From assembly GCF_009617585.1 (NCBI RefSeq), contig NZ_WIXI01000036.1, positions 23,072-87,071 of the forward strand: a stretch of 64,000 bases of DNA, written 5' to 3'. Position numbers and translations under genes: made by a program. Of the stretch, positions 36,424-44,761 are shown one piece after another (position 1 is the stretch's first letter; each line of letters starts with the position of its first letter). Origin of the DNA: Endobacterium cereale (GTDB taxonomy: Bacteria > Pseudomonadota > Alphaproteobacteria > Rhizobiales > Rhizobiaceae). Under the pieces are notes generated by a model. That model searched no databases. It was not told where the DNA came from and saw only the letters and a program-made list of their open reading frames with translations.

Positions 36424-36759
36424 ATGAAACGTTTCGTGCTTTTGGCAGGGCTGATGCTCGGCGCATCCGGCGCGATGGCTGCTGAACCGATCGAAGGCAG
36501 CTGGAAGACGGCGAGCGGCGAGACCGCCCAGATCGCCAAATGCGGCGGCGCCTTCTGCGTGACGCTGAAGACCGGCAAACATGCCGGCAAACAGATCGGC
36601 AAGATGGATGGCAAGGGTGACGACTATAGCGGCCAGATTACGGACCCGGCCAATGATAAAACCTATAGCGGCTCCGGCTCGGTCACCGGCAATTCGTTGA
36701 AGATGAAGGGCTGTGTGATGAAAATCCTCTGCAAGACGCAGACCTGGACGCGCATCTGA
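36424..36759 (+). CDS. DUF2147 exported protein
   Basis: A 111-residue protein with a signal peptide (MKRFVLLAGLMLGASGAMAA, cleavage after AMA). The small DUF2147 beta-barrel domain follows: PIEGSWKTASGETAQIAKCG, then YSGQITDPANDKTYSGSGSV and the closing GCVMKILCKTQTWTR. Two cysteine pairs suggest disulfides. The family is periplasmic and of unknown function; some members are induced by envelope or heat stress. The ATG has GAGGAGGAG close upstream. Confidence 0.85.
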   Translation: MKRFVLLAGLMLGASGAMAAEPIEGSWKTASGETAQIAKCGGAFCVTLKTGKHAGKQIGKMDGKGDDYSGQITDPANDKTYSGSGSVTGNSLKMKGCVMKILCKTQTWTRI

Positions 36760-36898
36760 CCTTTTGATCGCAGGCGGGCGCCGTGGAGGCGGTGCTCGCC
36801 TGTTAACGCTTGTGAATACCCGATGAACCCCCATCTCAGATACCATTCAGCCTGATGGCGACACTATGGCCCCAATCCGTCAAACAAGGGGTGACAAG

Positions 36899-37060
36899 AT
36901 GACCATCATCGCAAGACGCATGACGATCCTGACCTTGGTCATGACCGTATTCGCCCTGTCATTTTCGGCTCTGGTCGCACATCACGGCAAGGGCTCGATG
37001 TCCCGCCTCAACGCGCAGGCGCTTTGCACCCAGCAACATGGCTGCACGGTCTCGCTTTAG
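36899..37060 (+). CDS. Small exported/membrane peptide, 53 aa
   Basis: MTIIARRMTILTLVMTVFAL followed by SFSALVAHHGKGSMSRLN and a short tail with two cysteines (ALCTQQHGCTVSL). The N-terminal half is a hydrophobic signal or anchor. GGGGTGACAAG lies before the ATG. It converges with the next gene, their ends being five bases apart. The cysteine-bearing tail suggests a secreted disulfide peptide, but no family is known to me. Confidence 0.45.
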   Translation: MTIIARRMTILTLVMTVFALSFSALVAHHGKGSMSRLNAQALCTQQHGCTVSL

Positions 37061-37065
37061 GCGGA

Positions 37066-37380
37066 TCAGCGGACATAAATAATGTGGCCACCGTCATCGG
37101 CGTGATCGAGGGCGACCACATCGTCAATGTTGATGTCGCGTTTATTCAAGGCAGCGACGAGGTCGGCATTACCAATGATCTTCTTCTGGGCCGTCGCCAT
37201 ATCCTCCGGCGTTTGATCTGGAAAACGCGGCAATTGCGGATCGTCGTTTGACGACAGCGCCACATGCACGACGGTCACGCCGTCGCCAGCCGACGCAGAT
37301 CCCAGCGGCGTAATCGCCTCCGCTCCGGATGGAGCCTTGGGCGCGAGAGCCGCCATGGATACGGAAGATACGAATTTCAT
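37066..37380 (-). CDS. Hypothetical protein, 104 aa
   Basis: A start at 37380 with GGAAGGATC nine bases upstream gives MKFVSSVSMAALAPKAPSGA and so on, an atypical signal-like N-terminus. An acidic body follows, TPEDMATAQKKIIGNADLVA, ending DHADDGGHIIYVR. The C-terminal 45 residues look like a small conserved domain. I recognise no family. The gene converges with the 53-aa peptide gene. Confidence 0.5.
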   Translation of the reverse strand: MKFVSSVSMAALAPKAPSGAEAITPLGSASAGDGVTVVHVALSSNDDPQLPRFPDQTPEDMATAQKKIIGNADLVAALNKRDINIDDVVALDHADDGGHIIYVR

Positions 37381-37604
37381 TGGCCTGATCCTTCCCAATT
37401 GCGCGCGCATGATTGCCGCAAACCTTGTAGACCGAACGAAGAAAGATGCGTGCAGTTCCCTGCGATGGCTCGGCTTTTGCCACGCTGACGCAGACTTGAT
37501 ATTCCATCACACGGGCGTCAGATCACCAATCATATCCGGCGAACTGTCACAAACCTTAGGACAGGTGTCTTTCGCTTGTGACGCGCACCGTATTATAGTG
37601 CTGC

Positions 37605-39104
37605 ATGAACAAACGGATAAAGACGATTTCCCCCATGACCTGCATCTCTCCCGCTGCCGCCGAACGGCGGGCTTTCGACGATGCCGAACAGGCCGTTGAT
37701 GCCCTCATCGCTCTTTATGAACGCAACACCGCCTTCCTGATCGACGCCTTTCAGTCGCTCGCCAAGGGCGCGCCCGTTGAGGGTCGCTACCGCGCCTTCT
37801 ATCCGCAGGTCAGCATCGAAACGACCAGTTTCGGCCATATCGATTCGCGCCTCTCCTACGGCCACGTTTCGGCACCGGGCATCTACACGACCACGGTCAC
37901 CCGCCCCAAACTGTTCCGCCGTTATCTGGTCGAGCAGCTCGATCTTTTGATGCGCAACCACCATGTGCCGTTGATCGTGTCGGAATCGACGACGCCGATC
38001 CCGCTGCATTTCGCTTTCGGCGAAGGTGCGTATGTGGAGGCCTCCGGCAACAGCGCGCTGGCCGACCACCCGCTGCGCGACCTTTTCGATACGCCCGATC
38101 TCAACAATACCGACGACCTGATCGCCAATGGCGAATATGAGGCGCTGCCGGGCGAACCGGCGCCGCTCGCGCCATTCACCGCCCAGCGTATCGATTATTC
38201 GCTCGCCCGCCTTGCCCATTACACGGCAACTGGCGCCGATCATTTTCAGAATTTCGTGCTGTTCACCAACTACCAGTTCTATATCGACGAGTTCACAAAC
38301 TGGGCGCGCGAATTGATGGCCAATGGCGGCGAAGGCTATACGGCCTTTGTCGAACCCGGCAACATCGTCACGCCGGCGGGTGCCGCATCCGCGCCTGAAG
38401 CCGTCGGGCGACTGCCGCAGATGCCGGCCTATCACCTCAAGAAGGACGATCATTGCGGCATCACGCTGGTCAATATCGGTGTCGGCCCGTCCAATGCCAA
38501 AACGATCACCGACCACATCGCCGTTCTGCGTCCGCATGCCTGGCTGATGGTCGGTCATTGCGCGGGCTTACGCAACAGCCAGCGACTGGGTGATTACGTT
38601 CTGGCGCATGCCTATATGCGTGAGGACCACGTGCTCGACGACGACCTGCCGGTCTGGGTGCCAATCCCGGCGCTCGCCGAAGTGCAACAGGCGCTGGAAG
38701 ATGCGGTAGAAGAGATCACCGGCTTCGAAGGCTTTGAACTGAAGCGCATCATGCGCACCGGCACGGTCGCCACGATCGACAACCGCAACTGGGAACTGCG
38801 CGACATGGCAGGCCCGGTCAAACGCCTGAGCCAAGCCCGCGCCATCGCGCTCGACATGGAATCGGCTACGATTGCCGCCAATGGTTTTCGTTTCCGCGTG
38901 CCCTACGGCACCCTGCTTTGCGTTTCCGACAAGCCGCTGCATGGCGAGTTGAAACTGCCGGGCATGGCAACGGCGTTTTACAAAACGCAGGTCAGCCAGC
39001 ACCTGAAGATCGGCATCCGCGCCGTGCAGAAACTGGCGGAAATGCCGACGGAAACCCTGCATTCGCGCAAGCTGAGAAGCTTTTACGAGACTGCGTTCCA
39101 GTGA
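37605..39104 (+). CDS. amn: AMP nucleosidase
   Basis: A 499-residue Amn, which hydrolyses AMP to adenine and ribose-5-phosphate. The N-terminal regulatory domain contains YRAFYPQVSIETTSFGHIDS. The C-terminal nucleoside-phosphorylase-like domain includes GITLVNIGVGPSNAKTITDH, LMVGHCAGLRNSQRLGDYVL, and the purine-site segment ALDMESATIAANGFRFRVPY. All are intact and the length is normal. An in-frame ATG at 37635 is an alternative start. It stands alone, followed by a broken VapBC module. Confidence 0.94.
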   Translation: MNKRIKTISPMTCISPAAAERRAFDDAEQAVDALIALYERNTAFLIDAFQSLAKGAPVEGRYRAFYPQVSIETTSFGHIDSRLSYGHVSAPGIYTTTVTRPKLFRRYLVEQLDLLMRNHHVPLIVSESTTPIPLHFAFGEGAYVEASGNSALADHPLRDLFDTPDLNNTDDLIANGEYEALPGEPAPLAPFTAQRIDYSLARLAHYTATGADHFQNFVLFTNYQFYIDEFTNWARELMANGGEGYTAFVEPGNIVTPAGAASAPEAVGRLPQMPAYHLKKDDHCGITLVNIGVGPSNAKTITDHIAVLRPHAWLMVGHCAGLRNSQRLGDYVLAHAYMREDHVLDDDLPVWVPIPALAEVQQALEDAVEEITGFEGFELKRIMRTGTVATIDNRNWELRDMAGPVKRLSQARAIALDMESATIAANGFRFRVPYGTLLCVSDKPLHGELKLPGMATAFYKTQVSQHLKIGIRAVQKLAEMPTETLHSRKLRSFYETAFQ

Positions 39105-39122
39105 CGTTGTCATGATGGACGC

Positions 39123-39158
39123 GTGTCATCTGGAGCCTGTTGAGGTTCCAGATGACAC
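39123..39158. promoter_or_regulatory. Palindromic operator overlapping the vapB start
   Basis: A perfect 12-bp inverted repeat (GTGTCATCTGGA / TCCAGATGACAC; arms 39123-39134 and 39147-39158) with a 12-base spacer. The right arm overlaps the ATG of the antitoxin remnant. Toxin-antitoxin complexes typically bind such palindromes to autoregulate, so I infer the VapBC operator. Confidence 0.65.
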
Positions 39159-39366
39159 GATCCGTAAAGCTTGACGATGAACTGGTAAAAAGTGCCGAGG
39201 AAATCACGGCCTTTCGGACACTGCCGCCATGGAAGAAGCGCTGCGCATTCTGGTAAAAAACTACCAACTCGGCCAGGCATTTGACGAAATGCGTGGCATG
39301 GGCTGGCATGGGCGGCATCATATCAGCCCGACATTCGAAACCTTGGCGGAAGAATTTGGGCGCTGA
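39152..39366 (+). pseudogene. VapB-type antitoxin, frameshifted
   Basis: The ATG at 39152 reads MTRSVKLDDELVKSAEEITAF, a ribbon-helix-helix VapB (DUF2191) N-terminus. It runs out of frame to a stop at 39256. In another frame the expected C-terminal half continues as DTAAMEEALRILVKNYQLGQ, then AFDEMRGMGWHGRHH, with a stop at 39366. A single frameshift near 39210-39220 therefore breaks the gene. The operator palindrome overlaps its start, and the toxin remnant follows 51 bases downstream. Confidence 0.7.
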
Positions 39367-39417
39367 TAGCTGGACACAACCATACGCCTTCAAAAGTGCT
39401 GATGCGAGAGGGACGCG

Positions 39418-39770
39418 ATGAACGATCACACCCTTCGTGGTCGATGCCAGCGTCGCCATCAAATGGGTCGTTGACGAGATCGGCACGGACAAGGCCTTGG
39501 CTCTTCGCGGGAACACTCGGCTCCTAGCACCTGAGCTGCTGCTTGCGGAATGTGCCAACATTCTATGGAAGAAGGTTCGCCGCGGCGAACTGACAGCCAG
39601 CGAAGGTCGGTTTGCGGCCATGCTCATGCAGAGTACCGGCATCGCCTTGGCACGACAGGACGAATGTCAGCTCATTACCGCTGATGAACGTCTGGTTCGC
39701 AAGCTTCGACGTAAACCTTCGCGGTATCGCGGTTCTCCTTGATGAGTGGCAGGAAAACCCTCCCCATTAG
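39418..39770 (+). pseudogene. VapC PIN-domain toxin, frameshifted and internally deleted
   Basis: After GAGAGGGACGCG an ATG at 39418 leads out of frame. The PIN domain appears from about 39428: PFVVDASVAIKWVVDE with the first catalytic Asp, and PELLLAECANILWKK with the Glu. After MLMQS the sequence jumps to LARQDECQLITADERLVRKL, so about 40 residues holding the third acidic residue are missing. A further shift gives LLDEWQENPPH and a stop at 39770. VapC toxins cleave tRNA or rRNA; this copy should be dead. Confidence 0.72.
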
Positions 39771-39815
39771 CACCACCTTGAAAACCTTTGTCCGCGCCAC
39801 ATCTCCCTTCCAACG

Positions 39816-40574
39816 ATGAGCGCGTTTTTCGACGAAGCCGTCTGCCGCAATTGCGGTGAGGCGCTGGCCAGCAAATACTGCCAGTCCTGCGGGCAGAAGA
39901 AGGCGGAGCGATTCGGCTCAACCCATCTGCGCCATGAAGCCTGGGAAAAGATCCGCTGGTTCGAGGCGGACATGGTCCGATCCGCATTCAACGTCATGCT
40001 GCGACCCGGCCGGGTGGCGCGCGAATATGTTGAAGGCAAGCGCAAAAGCCACGTCAATCCTTTGAAACTGCTGCTCGCCGCCATCGTCATCCTGCTGGTG
40101 GTGATTGCCAGGACCGGCTATCTCACCTCCAGCAACCATACGCTGACACGCGCGATCGAACTGGTGCAATCCTATTCGAAATGGTCGTTCTCTCTCGGCA
40201 TTCTCGCCGTACTGATCGCGTCCAATATCGTCTTCTTCCGACGTGGAGGCGTTAATTTCGTCGAGCACCTCGTGCTCGCCACCTATACCCATTTCGTCAT
40301 CATCACCGCCAACATCATCAATCTGACGCCGCTGCTCGTGCTGGGTGCCACGCCGGAACGGGTAGCCGCTCACCGCATTTACAGCGGGTACTACATGGAC
40401 TGGATCGAAGGCGGCATCGTGTTTCTCGCCTTCGGCCAATTCTTCGCCGTCGACTGGCGGCGGCAATGGTGGTGGCCGGCGATCGGCGCGATCGTCTTTC
40501 ATCTGGTGAAGGAAGGACTGCTTTATCTTTATGCCCGTGCCGTCATCCGCATCGTGATTGCCCAGCTGACATGA
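39816..40574 (+). CDS. DUF3667 membrane protein with zinc ribbon
   Basis: A 252-residue protein. The N-terminus is a small zinc ribbon (C10-x2-C13 and C22-x2-C25, ending CGQKK). The conserved segment RPGRVAREYVEGKRKSHVNP follows, then about five membrane helices. This order is the DUF3667 (formerly YckC-like) pattern. The function is unknown; the ribbon faces the cytosol by the positive-inside rule. The peptidase-TPM gene follows 38 bases downstream and may be co-transcribed. Confidence 0.82.
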   Translation: MSAFFDEAVCRNCGEALASKYCQSCGQKKAERFGSTHLRHEAWEKIRWFEADMVRSAFNVMLRPGRVAREYVEGKRKSHVNPLKLLLAAIVILLVVIARTGYLTSSNHTLTRAIELVQSYSKWSFSLGILAVLIASNIVFFRRGGVNFVEHLVLATYTHFVIITANIINLTPLLVLGATPERVAAHRIYSGYYMDWIEGGIVFLAFGQFFAVDWRRQWWWPAIGAIVFHLVKEGLLYLYARAVIRIVIAQLT

Positions 40575-40612
40575 TGCGGGAGGGCGGAGTTGTCTTTGGG
40601 AAGGGAGGTCTC

Positions 40613-42523
40613 ATGAGAACCGCATTCGTACTCGCCGCCGTCACGGCCCTGATACCCGCCGCGCAGGCTTTCGCCGGAGCAAAGGCCGGCTCGCTGTTCT
40701 TCCCCGGCCGGGATGCACACATCTGCGATCCGATTTTTTCCAAACTGGAAGACACGGAACAGCGCCAGACGCTGATGGCGCAGGCCACACCGCCCAAGCA
40801 ACCGGAAAGCTCCCCCGCCGAAAAACCCGCTGACATTGACGAGGACGAGCTTGCCACGCAATTGAAAGACATGCTGCAGGCCTGCTCCTATGACGGCAAG
40901 GCGTTGGCTGTGGATGCGAAGGCGCTGTCCGCTGCCCCTGGAACCGATGGCATACAAGCCGTCAACATGGTGATGCGCTATACCGGCCTGCCCCAGAATT
41001 TTCGCATCATGGAAGCCGACGTGCCGAATGCGGCAGCCATCATCGTGCTTGGGCCGGACGGCGTTCCGCAACGGGTGATCGCTTATAACAAGGGCTTCAT
41101 GCAGCAGGTCGCAAAGGCCACCGACAACAATGACTGGTCGTCTTTGTCGATCATGGCGCATGAGATCGGCCACCATCTGTCCGGCCACACTCTGGTGCCG
41201 GGCGGCAGCCAGCCGCCAATCGAACTGGAGGCGGACAAGTTTTCCGGTTACGTGCTGTTCAAGATGGGCGCGAAGCTGGGTGACGCCCAGAAGGCAATCG
41301 CCACGCTGATCCCCGAAGCTGCCAGCCCCACCCATCCGGGCCGCACGATGCGACTTTACGCCATTCAGGCCGGCTGGATGCAATCCTGCCAGCAGCAACA
41401 GAATGGCTGCGGTGAAACCACGGTTGCAGCCGTTCAGCCAAAACCGGCGACAGACGAAACGCAGGCCGAACAGCAAAAGACCGCACGCACGCTGGAGCAG
41501 GCCCCGCCAGCCGCAGCGCCGATGACGCCCCCTGTTTCAACCGAACTGCAGATTGCCGCCAATGGTGTACCGCGCGCGTCGATGCCGAAAATACCGGGCG
41601 CTGCGGAGATCGTCATACCATCGATCGGCAAGGATGGCGGCAGCAACCGCCCGGCACCGGTTCCGGCAGCGCTCGACCGCATCCCCCAACTCGATCAGAC
41701 AACGACGCCCTCGAAATTCGACCGGTTCGTGTATGACGCCGTTGGCGTGTTCGACACCGAGACCAAGGAAAAACTCTCGACGCTCGCCTATCAATATGCC
41801 GCCGCCACCGATGTCGAGATCGTCACCATCGTGACAAACGATCTGCAGGGCCGCAGCGCCGACCAATATGCACTCGACGTGATGCGACAGATGCGCGTCG
41901 GCAAGATGGATGTCGGCAATGGCGCCGTGCTTGTGGTTGCGCCGGAAGCGAAGCAAACCGGGGCCGCGCTTGGGCCCGGTCTGCTCGTGCAATACGATAC
42001 GGTCGAGCCGCTGCGCAGTTACCTGAAAAGTTTTCTCACGCTCAACGACACGCCCCGCAAATCACTGACATCGGGGCGGTTGATCGCAGATGCCAGCTAC
42101 CGGGTGATGCGCGACACACAGGCGCTGGAATGGCAGATCAAATTCAACAGCCTGCAGCAGATGCTGACGACCGCTGAAAAAGCCCGCGCGGATTTGCAGC
42201 AAACCAACACGCCTTACAATCCGAACACCGACCCGACATGGCGCAAGCTGCTTCGCATCGATGCCACCGTCGTCTCGACGAAACCCGACATGGCCAATCC
42301 GGCGCTCGACATCAACGAGCCCAAAACCCGGCATGTCGGCCCGGCTTTGCATGTCCGCACCGCGGATGGGAAGGATGCTGTGCTTTACGTCAACCAGACC
42401 GTACCGACGCTGATGCCGGTACCGCTGGAGGACGGCAAGCGTTATGCGTTCACTGCCCGCGACAGCTTTCTGGCGGCAGACGCCCCGCAGTTCGACTTGA
42501 TCAGTTATGACCAGCTGGACTAG
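40613..42523 (+). CDS. Exported M48-like metalloprotease fused to a TPM domain
   Basis: A 636-residue protein. A signal peptide ends near AQAFA (residue 21), followed by a Pro/Glu-rich segment. The metalloprotease domain holds HEIGHH at 183-188 with the third ligand region ELEADKF at 204-210, the HExxH...ExxxD arrangement of M48-type gluzincins. A long Pro/Gln-rich linker runs from about 262 to 365. A TPM domain starts FDRFVYDAVGVFDTETKEKL (369-388) and includes DVGNGAVLVVAPE. It has no visible C-terminal anchor. The start at 40613 has GGGAGGTC upstream. The fusion suggests a periplasmic quality-control enzyme; substrate unknown. Confidence 0.85.
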   Translation: MRTAFVLAAVTALIPAAQAFAGAKAGSLFFPGRDAHICDPIFSKLEDTEQRQTLMAQATPPKQPESSPAEKPADIDEDELATQLKDMLQACSYDGKALAVDAKALSAAPGTDGIQAVNMVMRYTGLPQNFRIMEADVPNAAAIIVLGPDGVPQRVIAYNKGFMQQVAKATDNNDWSSLSIMAHEIGHHLSGHTLVPGGSQPPIELEADKFSGYVLFKMGAKLGDAQKAIATLIPEAASPTHPGRTMRLYAIQAGWMQSCQQQQNGCGETTVAAVQPKPATDETQAEQQKTARTLEQAPPAAAPMTPPVSTELQIAANGVPRASMPKIPGAAEIVIPSIGKDGGSNRPAPVPAALDRIPQLDQTTTPSKFDRFVYDAVGVFDTETKEKLSTLAYQYAAATDVEIVTIVTNDLQGRSADQYALDVMRQMRVGKMDVGNGAVLVVAPEAKQTGAALGPGLLVQYDTVEPLRSYLKSFLTLNDTPRKSLTSGRLIADASYRVMRDTQALEWQIKFNSLQQMLTTAEKARADLQQTNTPYNPNTDPTWRKLLRIDATVVSTKPDMANPALDINEPKTRHVGPALHVRTADGKDAVLYVNQTVPTLMPVPLEDGKRYAFTARDSFLAADAPQFDLISYDQLD

Positions 42524-42794
42524 GCGCTGAACAGCCGGTGAAGGGCTTGGAAAATCACGCATCGGCGACATCTAAAGCGCTTATCGCTATGAAGGTTTTC
42601 CAATGCGCTTTTTGAAATTGCTTTTGCCGGCGATGTTGATGTCGACGGCGGCCCATGCCGGCATGATCGACATTGCCGGCCAGACATTTTCACAGGATGC
42701 CGAAACGATCGAATTGTCCGGCACTGAAGATCTTGCCGATCTGTCGCCCCTCAAGGATTTGCGATCGGTACGGCGTGTCTTTATCGAGGGAGCT

Positions 42795-42821
42795 TCGGTC
42801 ACTGGCCTCGGTCCGCTTGCC
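42795..42821 (+). repeat. 27-bp direct repeat, copy 1 (within LRR gene)
   Basis: Exact copy of the segment at 43128-43154, encoding the V-T-G-L-G-P-L-A repeat core. It indicates internal duplication or gene conversion of LRR units. Confidence 0.9.
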
Positions 42822-43127
42822 GGGCTCAGGGCTTTGGAAGAATCGGCGATCGACGATACACAGGTGGCGGATCTGTCCCCGCTCTCGGCACTGCCCGGCC
42901 CTGCGGTCCATCTACGCCCTTCGTACGCCCTTGAAAAACCTTGCCGGCCTTGAGGTGTTGACAGCGCTGGAAAAGATCTATCTCCACGAGGCTCCCATCG
43001 ATGACATTCGCCCATTGGAGAAGAGCGCCGCCAGCCTGCGCATACTGGGCCTCATGGATACGCGTGTCGGCTCGATCGCAGCGCTGAAGAGAGCCGACAA
43101 GCTGGCGCAACTGGACTGACGCGCACC

Positions 43128-43154
43128 TCGGTCACTGGCCTCGGTCCGCTTGCC
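43128..43154 (+). repeat. 27-bp direct repeat, copy 2 (within LRR gene)
   Basis: Exact copy of 42795-42821, positioned immediately after the internal stop that ends the second frame. Recombination between such units may have caused the frame change. Confidence 0.9.
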
Positions 43155-43694
43155 AGTGCGGTCTCTCTGGACAAACTCATACTGGTCTCGACCGATGTCA
43201 CCGATATCTCCCCGATCGCCGCAGCGAAAATGTTGACGAAACTGGATCTCACAAACACCGGCATCCGTGACTTGACGCCGTTGCAGAACCTCGGCGCTTT
43301 GGAGGATCTGTCGATCAGCCACACAAAGGTGCGCAGTCTGCATGCGTTGAGCAGAATTTCGACACTGACAAACCTTGATCTCAGCGGCACGGATGTGGAA
43401 CGCTGGCGCCGCTTGAAAGCCTGACCAATCTGCGTGTCCTCTCGCTGGCGCATACCGGCGTCTCGGACCTGACGCCGCTGCAAGACCTGATCAATCTGCG
43501 CCGGCTGGATATCGTCGGAACTCGTGTCACCGATTTCACCCCGCTGAGACATTTGCCCGATCTCGAACAACTGCGCATTGGGCAAGCCTTGTCGGAAAGG
43601 CCGGCCTATGGCCAATCGATAGAGACAACCGACCTCGACTGGCGCACGTTGAAAGGCCGCGAGGCAATCGAAGCCTTCCTTCGGGAGTAACTGC

Positions 43695-44681
43695 TCAGGT
43701 GCGCCTGCGCCCGGCCACCAGCAGCGACAACGCCGTGCCCGCGAGCGAAGACATGATGATCAGCAGGTGAGCATTCACGGCCGCCTGCCCCAACGCTTCC
43801 AGTGCGGAAGCCTTGGTCGAGGCACCGAAGGCGATGGCGCCGGCGGTGATCCCCGCCGGATAGGTGCCGACGCCAGCCGGCGCATGCACCGGCAGGACCG
43901 ACGACAATTCACCGCCCAGACCGCCGCCGAAGGCAGCGCCGAGATCGAGATCGCAGAGCAGGACCAGAACCCACGCAAGAACCGCGACCTTGACGAACCA
44001 GTTGATCAGCGTAGCACCCCAAGCGCGCGCGAAGGCAGCGTTATCGGCAGGCAACCCGGCGGCTGCCTCTTCCACCAGCCGTTCCAGCTTGGCGCCCCTG
44101 CCGCCGGTCGGCAGGATTTTTTCCGCCATCTCCACCGCCTGGCCGCGCATGCGAAAGGCGATGGCCGGAAGGACGAGAAAGCCCAGCCACAGTAGCCATA
44201 CCCAGCCGCCATAGCCTTCGGAATACATGGAAAGCGCCTTGCCGACAGCCGCAGCCGCCAGAAGCGCGTGCAGGTCGAACAAGCGCATCACCAGCAGAGC
44301 CGAGGTGGAGCGCGCCAGCGGCACATCGAATTCGCGTCGCATCAAAAGCGGAAAACTCGCTTCGCCGGTGCGCAGCGGCATCATCACGTTGAGCAGATTA
44401 TGCACCTGCACCAGCCGCAGCAGAACGCCGAACCGGCCCTTGGTTTCCGCAGAGAAATAGTCGTAGATGCGCCAGGTGCGCAGGACATAGGTGCCAAGAA
44501 GCAGCACGATGGCCAGCACCGCCGCACCCCAGCCGGCCTTTTGCCAGCGTTCGAAAATCGAAAGCCAGCCCCAGAACCATTCGATGAAGGCCGCGTAAGC
44601 GATGATGATCGCCACTGTACCAAGCCACATTGCGTTGCGGATTATCCACGGGCCTTGGCTGGCAACCGGTTCGTTCTTCAT
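43695..44681 (-). CDS. Flippase-like membrane protein (UPF0104/LPG synthase TM domain)
   Basis: A 328-residue protein with about eight membrane helices of the lysylphosphatidylglycerol-synthase transmembrane family. The motifs LRTGEASFPLLMRREFDVPL (conserved G-E-x-x-x-x) and VHAPAGVGTYPAGITAGAI are the family hallmarks. There is no aminoacyl-transferase domain, so it acts alone, probably in moving or modifying lipids. It diverges from a GT2-GT39 pair 80 bases away, and UPF0104 proteins often accompany such glycosyltransferases, suggesting a shared lipid-glycan pathway. Confidence 0.85.
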   Translation of the reverse strand: MKNEPVASQGPWIIRNAMWLGTVAIIIAYAAFIEWFWGWLSIFERWQKAGWGAAVLAIVLLLGTYVLRTWRIYDYFSAETKGRFGVLLRLVQVHNLLNVMMPLRTGEASFPLLMRREFDVPLARSTSALLVMRLFDLHALLAAAAVGKALSMYSEGYGGWVWLLWLGFLVLPAIAFRMRGQAVEMAEKILPTGGRGAKLERLVEEAAAGLPADNAAFARAWGATLINWFVKVAVLAWVLVLLCDLDLGAAFGGGLGGELSSVLPVHAPAGVGTYPAGITAGAIAFGASTKASALEALGQAAVNAHLLIIMSSLAGTALSLLVAGRRRT

Positions 44682-44761
44682 ATAGAGGATGCCTCATCTT
44701 TCGGCTCTCGCGGCGCGTTTCGCACGCCTGCCCGAAGGCCGAGCTTTAGGAGAAAGATGAA

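Larger units (their letters stand above)
42603..43690 (+). pseudogene. Leucine-rich-repeat exported protein, multiply frameshifted
   Basis: A signal peptide (MRFLKLLLPAMLMSTAAHAG) is followed by internalin-like repeats of about 22 residues, L..T.V.DLSPL..L..L..L.L. The reading frame changes at least three times: near 42890-42905 (after LSALPGPA), near 43115-43125 (stop after LAQLD), and near 43400-43410 (after GTDVER). The final frame reads NLRVLSLAHTGVSDLTPLQD and ends REAIEAFLRE at 43690. Joined, it would be about 360 residues of periplasmic or surface LRR protein. Because the repeats continue smoothly across each break, this is recent decay or sequencing error. Confidence 0.75.
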
